From positions 23,638,309 to 23,702,308 of the forward strand of contig NC_135563.1 in NCBI RefSeq assembly GCF_964340395.1: a stretch of DNA of 64,000 bases, in the 5' to 3' direction. The translations under genes and the position numbers were made by a program. The notes under the pieces are model-generated. The model saw only the letters and a list, made by a program, of their open reading frames with translations. It had not been told where the DNA came from and did no database searches. Below, one piece after another: positions 13,401 to 23,000 of the stretch; position 1 is the first letter of the stretch, and every line of letters starts with the position of its first letter. The stretch comes from Glandiceps talaboti. Taxonomy: Eukaryota > Hemichordata > Enteropneusta > Spengelidae.

Positions 13401-14994
13401 AGTACATTTAGTAATAATTTGAATTTCTGAGTAAGGTTTTATAAATTAGTAACTCAACAAAAGGCTAGAGAAAGTTTAATTTGTAGATTTCAGTACTCAT
13501 CACCAACCTTCTTTATTTTACTTTCTGCAGAGTGACAGTCAAGTTCCCATCAAAGTTCAGACTACCAGTTGTAGTAGTTCAGTTGGTGACTCATTTGCTG
13601 CAATCCATAGATCTCTTACACCTGTGTTATTATCTAGATTTAGAACCTACATCAGTGTTATACAGTCCATGAACTATGACCTGACTGAAGAATTACAGAA
13701 AGTGAGTACTTCTCCCACAACATACACTCTGTATTTCATCACCATAGACATCAAAATGTGAAATGCTAATATTTAAGTGAATTGTCAGGTGTATACTTAT
13801 CCATGATATTGGATTTTGTGCAAGATAACATATTTACAAGATATTTTTGTTCTTGTCAAATATCCTTATCCTGTCATTAGTATGTGATAAATAAGTTATC
13901 ACCTCCATCCTGTCATTGGTATGTGATAAATAAGTTGTCACCTCCGTCCTGTCATCGGCATGTGATAATTAAGTTAGCTCCTCCACCCTGTCATTGGTAT
14001 GAGATAAATAACTTATCACCTCCATTGTGTCATCGGCATGTGATGAATAAGTTATCTCTTCCACTCTTTCATTGATGTGTGATAAATAACTTATCACCTC
14101 CATCCGTCATTGGTATGTGATAAATAAGTTATCACCTCATTTTATCATATTTGAATAGATTAACATGTTATCTGATTATGTGAACCAACCCACCCAATAC
14201 CTGCACCTTGGTATATGTCTCACAATGTGTTTGTATGATCCTTTGTTTCCCTCTTCAGGCTGTAGAGGATGATTTTGTTGAAATGCGTAAAAATGACCCG
14301 CAAAGTATGACTGCAGAGGACTTCCATCAACTACTTATAGTGTCTAGGTGAGTGTAACAATTTATAGTGTCTAGGTAACTGAAACTGGAAGCTGCAATAG
14401 CAAGCTGTAACTGTGGCATGGGGGAGGGGATCACTTTTGTTTGAGGATGGGTCAGGGGTACTTTCACAACTCATAATTGTCTCTTTCTGTTTTCATCATC
14501 TGTAAAACTTCAAAGTAAAGATCAGAAAATTGTAATTTGATGTCTATCAAAATGTGTAAATACCATTTATAATATCAGTAATCCATTAAAAAGTTCACCT
14601 TTTGGGTACTCATAAAAGAATTTTTGACACTTTTATCGTATATTGTGCAAACGGTCTTAGCCCTCAATAGGGAGGAATGAATGATATTGAATGTCTGTCC
14701 ATGTCAGTGAACAACCTATCTCAGACACCCATGAGTATTTCAAAATTTCAACCAAACTTGGCACAAATGTCAGATACTATAGAGTACATCACTATTCCAG
14801 TACTACCAGTAGTTCAGTTAATGACACAGAAAATGCTTCCCCAAGAAAAATGGTGAAATCTTACTTTTTCCCATTTCAGGTGGTTGTCATTGACTACAGG
14901 ACAGAAAACTTTGACAAAGGATGCCTGGGAGAGAGCAAAATTGATAGAGAGAGAAAGAAAACAACGTATCAAAATCCAAAGTAACAGACAATGA
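4395..14994 (+). CDS. MCMBP: Mini-chromosome maintenance complex-binding protein, complete, 14 exons
   Basis: Exons: 4395-4452, 5460-5539, 6419-6559, 6765-6908, 8284-8538, 8824-8924, 9047-9219, 9867-9990, 10583-10700, 11635-11800, 12715-12848, 13531-13701, 14259-14347, 14880-14994 (TGA 14992-14994). They join in frame to 622 aa, against about 642 in human. Diagnostic blocks: [39 protein letters not shown]-like [109 protein letters not shown], and the C-terminal helix [15 protein letters not shown]. The family binds MCM3-7, dissociates MCM2-7 from chromatin in late S phase and supports sister-chromatid cohesion, in the nucleus. Residues about 150-190 form an acidic, poorly conserved linker. 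All introns are GT-AG except intron 4 (see 6909-8283). It is head-to-head with SEC23IP and tail-to-tail with IDUA. Confidence 0.97.
7109..7875. mobile_element. Harbinger-like MITE, copy 1, interrupted by another element
   Basis: Terminal inverted repeats start GGGATGGTTACACAATGTC at 7109 and end at 7875 with the complementary form, flanked by TTA on both sides (7106-7108, 7876-7878), as expected for the TWA target duplications of PIF/Harbinger elements. A second copy is at 10939-11376. No transposase reading frame is present. Inside it sits an unrelated element (7279-7577). Confidence 0.72.
7279..7577. mobile_element. hAT-like MITE nested in the Harbinger-like MITE
   Basis: About 299 bp bounded by CAGGAGTGAACAA (7279) and the inverted form TTGTTCACCCCTG (ends 7577). 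It is absent from the second copy of the host MITE at 10939-11376, which shows it is an insertion. CAG ends suggest hAT, but I could not find a clean 8-bp target duplication. Confidence 0.5.
10436..10477. repeat. (TTTA)n microsatellite in MCMBP intron 8
   Basis: About ten uninterrupted ATTT units. Confidence 0.95.
10763..11617. mobile_element. Inverted-repeat element carrying a nested MITE, MCMBP intron 9
   Basis: About 60 bp at 10763-10823 (core TTTCTGTATTCAAGCCAC) recurs inverted, with few mismatches, at about 11552-11613. The two arms flank the Harbinger-like MITE at 10939-11376. This looks like a non-autonomous element with long terminal inverted repeats that later received an insertion. 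Confidence 0.6.
10939..11376. mobile_element. Harbinger-like MITE, copy 2
   Basis: Same family as 7109-7875. Left end GGACAATCGCACAATGTCAC, right end with GACATTGTGCAATCGTCC, TTA flanks at 10936-10938 and 11377-11379. Internal blocks such as TTCACACTTCTAACCAAA are shared with copy 1. Confidence 0.72.
11836..12225 (+). mobile_element. MITE family A, copy 1 (MCMBP intron 10)
   Basis: Terminal inverted repeats of about 35 bp containing TGTGGTTCCGATT at the left and AACCGGAACCAAA at the right, with TAGGCCTAA-like tips. The internal landmark GTCAGTTTCCGCATCCACTA is shared with copies at 24807-25183 and 61487-61836. No protein-coding capacity. Confidence 0.75.
13866..14135. repeat. 39-bp minisatellite in MCMBP intron 12
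   Basis: About seven imperfect copies of GTGATAAATAAGTTATCACC plus TCCATCCTGTCATTGGTAT. The small open frame across it is a by-product of the repeat. Confidence 0.9.
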
Positions 14995-15630
14995 GATTCG
15001 AACCCATATCATATCATATATAGCATACATAATAACACAAAGAATAGAGCCAAAATCACATATACAGTACGTTGCATCAGTACCTTCATTGGATGTACCT
15101 TTATTGTTCATGGTGTACGATAGTATGAGTAAGACAAATATTTTTCACAAAACAGTTTTTTAAAAAAACATTCCCGACATATCACAAGTACAAGGATGTT
15201 AACAAACACATTGACAACAGCGCCCTCAGCAGGCAAACAAATAAACTTATTGTTGGGCAATTACGGCAATCTCCAATAGACAAGACTTTTTGGCTGCACA
15301 AATTTAATCCCACTGAATGAACTTTTCCCTTGATTTTGTGAAATAATGAATATTATCAACTGAAGTGAGATTCAAAACTACAAAGATTAGTTTACTTAGT
15401 CAGATATTTTGCGATAGTTTTCAAGAAATGTGTGATTCTTGTTTTGTTTACTTGTGACAATGAGCTGTAAAGTTCACTATTTCTAAGAATTTTGTTTTCT
15501 TATTTGGAAAATTGTTCGGTGAAATTGTTGGCTGCATTTTCAGTTTGAACTTTGACCTTCACTGACACTTGTACAGGTGTTGTGTTTATTTTGCAGTCAC
15601 ATGAACTTTATTATTTGTAATCTGTGTTCC

Positions 15631-15636
15631 AATAAA
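15631..15636 (+). terminator. Likely MCMBP polyadenylation signal
   Basis: AATAAA 637 bp after the MCMBP stop codon, followed by T-rich and TGTT-containing sequence. This is the first canonical hexamer in a sensible place; the actual cleavage site is not determined. Confidence 0.45.
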
Positions 15637-15786
15637 TTACAAGACTGTTTTCTTGTACATTAAATCAATATTTATTGTATCTATTGTTTTTTTCTGCATC
15701 CATTATTTGAGGGCTGACTTGTTTTAAAGCTGCAGTAACTGCAACTCCGGTATTACACCTTTTGTTGAAGATTAACTTTTATATAG

Positions 15787-16001
15787 CTCTGATCACGCAA
15801 CAACATTTGTGCCTGGCAGCCATTTTGTTTGTGAATTTTCCATGTCCAAAGCCATAACTCAGACTCCATTTTCATCGTGATATGATCCCCCATACCCAAC
15901 CAATCCTTTATTGTTGGAGGCATATTCCATGTCCAGCAAGCACACACAACATATCTAAGGCTGTTTGTTTTAGGTTCACAAATGTTGTTGCGTGATCAGA
16001 G
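15787..16001. mobile_element. 215-bp MITE with 25-bp perfect terminal inverted repeats
   Basis: 15787-15811 (CTCTGATCACGCAACAACAT and 5 more bases) is the exact reverse complement of 15977-16001. It lies between the convergent MCMBP and IDUA 3' ends; flanks read tag on both sides. The remainder of 15640-16770 shows no gene. Confidence 0.7.
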
Positions 16002-16773
16002 TAGTGATAATTCCTTAAAACCCAATTATAGCGGGGAGTATGTCATTCTCAATGACTTGTTAACCACAAACCTTACTCAACAATTAAGACAAAAGTATAA
16101 AAAAACAACTGACTTACTGTCCAGCAGTATTTTTTTTTTTTAAATGTGTGTATCTTGTACACCATTTTCTACTATAAATGAACTCAGGAATTGGATAAAA
16201 CATCTTCATATAAAAACAAGTAAAATTCATGACTATGAAAATAGAATTTATGAAGAAAAAAATATGAAGTTTTTCTCTGCTTTACAACATATTTGAATTA
16301 TGATTGCATAAGTCACTCACCAATGTTCTAGAAATTTATGTCATCCTTTTGATTACCTTTTCACAAAGTACTCTTCTCAATCTTTTTTGAAGTTAAATAT
16401 TTAAACTGGTCTCCATAAATCTAGTTTCCCATCAGTCACAGGAATCAAATTTTGACAGGCTTGATGCAATTTATTGAAAGAGACACATTAACCAATATCA
16501 CTGTACAATATTCTACCATCAACTCTCTGATTTGTACTGTTGGACGTCATCTCCTTGAAGTCAAATAAATCTCATGTGTGTACAGGTTTTGTAAAAACAA
16601 TTTTGCCATATGCAAAGCATAGAATTGCCACTGATGAGTTTCTGAATACCCATTGTCAATCAAAGGAGAGTTATTGTACAGTGCAATATTTATAACATAA
16701 TTTGCTGACAAAGGTGTAAGCTGCATTTTACTTTGCTTTGTAGAGTTTTTGTTTTCTTTTCATGTTTGTCTGT

Positions 16774-19700
16774 TCATAGTTTAAGTTGTACTGGTAAGGA
16801 GTATTCACCAGGTCTTCCCCAGTAATCAACAGCTCGGACTCTGTAGAAACCTGTAATAGTGGATGTCATAGGATCTGAAACAAAAAAAGATGACAAAACA
16901 GTCATTATAGCTACTAAATAAAAATGGCTGTGACCAGATTGACATATTAATATCAATAGTGTACAACTAAAAAACCTATCACACTATCAAACTAACATAC
17001 TAGACTAGTATATTCCCTTACATTGTACTAGAAAGTCATCTCCTTATCACACTATCAAACTAACATATATTCCCTTACATTGTACTAGAAAGTCTTCAGT
17101 TCTTAACACACTATCAAACTAACATATATTCCCTTACAAGGTCACAGCACACAGCAGAATCATAACATTTTGACATAAAATCTTGTTTTGAGTATGATCT
17201 TTATTTTACAGGGTACACAGAAATGACAAGAGGACTTGATACCCATGTTTGTTCAGAGAGAACACTACACATATCTTTCTTTCAAAACAAATGTACATCT
17301 TGTCATCATTTGCCCAGTTTTGGTGTTTGTATGCAAGGGTCAGAGAGGTAGATAATTTATTTGTTAAACATAAAAAACTTCATTGATTGAAAAGACAGGA
17401 TTATATATAATATCTGAAAACACGACCTTATGACCTTTGACACAGTAAATTACATCACTAATACTTACCTACACTGTTATTTTCTGGGGAGAAAAAATAC
17501 GAAGTAAAAATCAAATCAACATCATTTATCCTCTGATATGGACCCTGAGAACTTTTAGATGAAAATTCCACTTCAAAAGTTTTAAGGCATTTAGAGTTGA
17601 CACAGCCATCATCCCAAATAATCAAGACCTCATCTTTGGTAATGTTATGTAGTCTTACACCAGTTGTCTATGTGAAGGAAAGGGAAGAAAACTGACTTAG
17701 ATTAATTAATTGATTTTATTTGGCAAAAACAATTTGGAAAACCACAAACTATTAAAAGTGCATATACAATATGACAGCTATCACATTCGCAGGAAAGACA
17801 AAACAGACACATCATTGAATACATTTGCCAAGGATGACACAAAACAGTTTTAACAACTTATTTAAAAATGTCTGACTTGTTTAACTTAAAAATTTTTGCC
17901 TTTTAAGATTTTTTTTTTTAAATCAGTTTTCTTGGAATGCACTACATTACTATTTAAGTATTAAATTTAAAAGTGAGAAATATGAAATTTCCCCCCTCAA
18001 AAAAAGTTATTGGTTTTGGAAAATGCAAACAGACACTGAAAATGATATTTTGGTACATCAAATCATTTTGTTCCATGGCTTTTAATAACCAGCGCAAGTT
18101 CTGAAATGTTAGGCTACATCAACTTGGTACTCATATGTGCTGTAGAAAACACCCAAATGTTGCTGTAGACAGAAATTATTCTTCACTTAATATGCCATCA
18201 CCCTCACCTGGTCTGGTTGAACATCTGGTTTCTGACAAACATGAACCAACAGAACTCCTGGCATATTCAATGTCATTTTCATACTAGCTGTACTTGGTGT
18301 GATTGGTTTGGGATCTTGGATTCTGACTAGCTCCTAAACATGGAAAGAAGTGAGGGTCAGTACATGGCAAACCCTTTGACAGACCCTATATTTCATTGGA
18401 TGGTATACTAACAAGGTCAGTGTATGGCAAACCCTTTGACAGACACTATATTTCATTGGATGGTATACTAACAAGGTCAGTGTATGGCAAACCCTTTGAC
18501 AGACACCATATTTCATTGGATGGTATACTAACAAAATCAAATTTTTACAACTCTGGAATGGCTGAATTCCTAGTAATGGTTATCACTATGACTGCTAAGT
18601 CTATCATTCAATTTAGAAATATGTACATGTACATTCAAAGTTCAGGTTGAATACAACAGGAAAGTTTGGGTAGATAACATGTTTATATGACAACTATTAA
18701 AATTAGTAGAGAATGGGCTAACACATCAATTGTAATTGTAAAATAGCCAATTCATTGACCAAATAATGTAACTTGTAGATAAATAGAATTCCTTTCCTTA
18801 GGCTTAGGTATAGCATAAAGTCCTTGACACTTTCACTCTGAACACAATGTAAATTAGTAACATCTGTATCACATCGCATCAAAGTTTGTTTCTGATAACT
18901 TCTGGCATAATCCCTTCCTTCCTTCTTTACCTGTTCTCTTCTTAACCTTCTAAATTGTTCTTTTGTTGGGAAAATGGGTTTGCCCATATTTTCCCATAAT
19001 GCACTTGGGTTACCAGTTTGGTTATCAATCAAATATACAGCATAGATTAGATTATCTGAAACAAATAAAAATGATGTACAAAATTGTTCTGAATATACAG
19101 CATAGAAATTATAATGACAGATGAAAAATTTTTCAAAATATGTACTATGTAACAGATTATCAGATAAGCCAACGTTAGGTTTAGGTTCTGTGTCTATTTT
19201 TATGCTCTGCAATATGAATAATGTCAAATTTTTTAAAAATATTTTTGCAATGTTTAGACATTCAAAAACAGTTTGTACAAAAACAAGTTGTCACGCATTT
19301 CATGGGGATAGAAAAAGAGGGTGAAAACAAGACTTCGGTGAAGATGCTGTCTACGCCAGTTTGAATTTCCCACATTTGTACAGAATAGCAGACAATGTAT
19401 AAGACAATTGGATGCAAGTTACCTGTATTCCTTTCTTGTATTTTCTCAAAAAGTTTAAAATTTAAAATCAGATTATCTTGTCCAAAAGTATGAGTTGTAT
19501 CATCACTATTATAAATAAGTACTGCTACTTGCCAACTGGATAAAGACAAGAATAAGAAAGTGATATTAAATAGAAAAGACAAAAATAATAACATAACTGA
19601 TAAAATGTACTTGTGTGTAAATACTGCAGTAAAGCTGTTTACACACTAATTATATTCTTTGTGCTCATAGTATTGTACTTTGTTTAATAATGGCATGAAA

Positions 19701-19920
19701 TGAAGATTAATTTGCAAACTGATAGTCCTACCATGACAAAAGGACAAATGAGAGATGGACTGACTGATAAACACAGACAAACACAGAGATATGTATATGT
19801 CATACACATGCACATACACATACATACACACACATACATACACACATATATACATACATACGTACGTGTACATACATACATACATACATACATACATACA
19901 TACATACATACATACATACA

Positions 19921-19952
<32 letters not shown>

Positions 19953-19986
19953 AACATACATGCATACATACAGACAGACACATACA

Positions 19987-20049
<63 letters not shown>

Positions 20050-23000
20050 CAGACAGACAGAGACAGAGACAAGAATACTAATTTACCTATCAGCTGTGCC
20101 ATTGATTGTTGGTATGTGTTCAGATGCAATTACTCCAACATTACTATCATTGCTAACAACTGATCCATTCACTATGAACACAAACATAATGAGATTTAAA
20201 TAAGTAAACAGATAACATCTTAATAATTCACACATGGTGTAAACTTCATAAATATGTCTTCTATTCTAATAAATGCATCTTCTATTCTGAGAACTCAAAA
20301 AAACCACCTCAATTTGGTATAATTTTATATATCAATTCAGAATTGAATGAAATAAACTTGTTGATATATAGCTTGTGTGTGACTCTTATATTTTTAGTGT
20401 ATGTTTTCAACATTGGGATAACTATCTTTTTGGGGCTATTCAGAGATGAAACATATAGGACATGAATGATTGAACAAACTTTGTAAAGTTTTAGTGGTTT
20501 TCATTTCTATAGTAATGAGAAAGCATACAGTTACAACTAGTGGTAACAGAATGGGAATTTTAGGGCCTAATTTAGACTGTACCAAAGTCGTTGGTGGCGC
20601 TATATAGGTGCACTCTAGAGTATGGGAGTGTCACCAACCATAGACGTTGGATTCTAACGCACTAACTTTATATTCTAGCCCTACCTCCTTACCTGTGACT
20701 TCAGCTTGTAGCTGTTTCTCTCCAAGCAATGCTAGTAGACCCATCACATTCAGGACAGGTTTCTTGACAAACTGTACACTTCTTGGTGTAGTATTGTTCA
20801 TTTGAAATCTGGCAAGCAGGGTTCTTTCATCAAAGAAATGAGGATTAAAATTCATAAATCCATTGTCATTACTCAGAAGTGCATAGTTGATGGCATTGCC
20901 TGGCTTACTGAGAACCTGATTTTGATGTTGACCTATGACCTGGTGAAAGGAAAAAGAAACTGAAAGTTTGCATTTTACTTAATATGGCTGGCACCAACTT
21001 AGAGCTTTGAAAATAAAACAAAGACCACAAGACCAAAGTGTTTATAGACCACATTGTAATATTAATAAAATATCTCTTACAGGAAATGATATAAATTTAT
21101 AAATACCTTGGCAACTACAGCAGCATATCTAGCATCTGCTCGCCAATCTTCACCTTTACTCCAGCCGACTAGGGGGTCAGCTTCACTGCCATGGAAACAT
21201 AAATAAATAGTTCAACATAAGGAGTGTTTTTAACTATCTAGAATTCATATTTGTGTCACACTACAGTCAACAAAACATAATTTATGAATTTGAAAATAAT
21301 CCAGATACTGAAGAAAATTTTGCTTTGACTTGATAAATTAAACAACTAATAAAACTTTAAAGAATTATAAATATGAAAATATCATATGACTAAAACAGAT
21401 ATGCTAATTACACTGAATACGGAAATATCCCATGACTAACAAATATGCTAATAGCATCATGAATATGCAAATATTTGAAATAACAAAGACTGCATCTGCA
21501 AGATCAACAACATATTAAGAAAGATGCATTCTGTTTACATCGACTGGCTACGTGTATAATCATAGACATTGGAGAGAGATCTATAATATAATTAAGTCAA
21601 TATGTGCCACTACAAAGCTCCATTCACAAAAACTGAACATTAAAAAAAAAATCTGCTTACTCATTATAGAATGGTAGATGAGCTAACTTTGGGTGTTTTC
21701 TTTGCATTCTTTGAATAGTTTCTAATTCTGTATCTAATATGTATGTTGATGACCCTTCACCCTGAAATCGAACAATAATAGGTACTCATTTTACGTTGGC
21801 TTCTCAAAAATTATAACGAAAGAATTTGAAATATAACATTTAGGTACTTTCTGTGAAGACATTCATTTGTGTTCATAGGTTGCTGGCTTCTTGAAACATG
21901 TAGTGTTCCCTGCCAAAAATAATAGTATGTTCAGTTTGGACATGTATTATAAACATAGATATTTTCACCACCAGAAAATGTTGCAATTTTACAATCTTAA
22001 TCTCGTAGAATGAATATACTTTTTTATAACAATGAATGTCTGCAATTACAATATAAACATTTACCTTATGATGTATAGCTATAAAGTCTAATCTAACCCC
22101 AGTTTCACCAGTGAAGTAGTTTTGACCACTTTCACAATGTTCCAGTAGTGTCCAGCAAATTGGTGATTTGGGTGGATCTTTACATCCACCTCCTGGACCA
22201 CCAAAGGTCAATAATGGACTTGCAGCTTTCAAACCCTCAGAACATGCATCATAGTAATTCAGAAATCCTGAAAATGTATATGAAGAATAACATTGTAGAA
22301 TTTATGATTGAGTGAGAACAGATATATTAACATTAATTGAACTTATTTTGAATGTCTAGGCAGGGATCTAAATTGCACTGAAATATGAATATATTAAGTA
22401 GAAGTATTTTTTTTTTTTTTTTTATGCTGAAAGTTGATACTTAAGGTTTATGAAGAATAACAAGTTGATATTAAGTTTTGTGAATTGCAATGATATACAA
22501 CCGTTTGTAATACTGGTATATGTAATTATATGAGGTTATTACCTGGTATCACCTCATTGTTCGTCATATCACCACAAATGCCATTTCGGCAGCGTGACAC
22601 TCAAAATTTGACTTTTGACAAAAAATTTCAAACTTTGACTACCTTGTGTTGTAAAATGGATGTCGTCAAAATCATGCGAATCAGGCTCATTCCATGTCTC
22701 AAAGTTCCATTGAAATACATAACCAAGGCCATACTGATCTGATGAGTAAAAACAATGAATAATAAAGTTACCTTGTATTGTAATATCCAAATCATCAAAG
22801 TCATGGTGGTCTGGTTCATTCCAAGTTTCAAAATTCCACTGTTGTACATACTCTAAACCATATTGACCTGGCAATGAATGAATGAATGAATGAATGAATG
22901 AATGAATGAATGAATGCAACAATGTATAAAGCCTGAGTGTTGATTTCACCCTTTTCTTACCATGATACCATGACTAGTAGACTTGAGGTGAATCCCATAT

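Noticed and set aside
14990-15010. B-box-like GGGTTCGAATCTC on the minus strand at the MCMBP stop codon
   Set aside because: No A box or cloverleaf nearby; likely chance or a remnant of a SINE.
19646-20203. Overlapping frames of Met-Tyr-Val-Cys or His-Thr-Tyr-Ile on both strands
   Set aside because: Translations of the TACA microsatellite in an IDUA intron.
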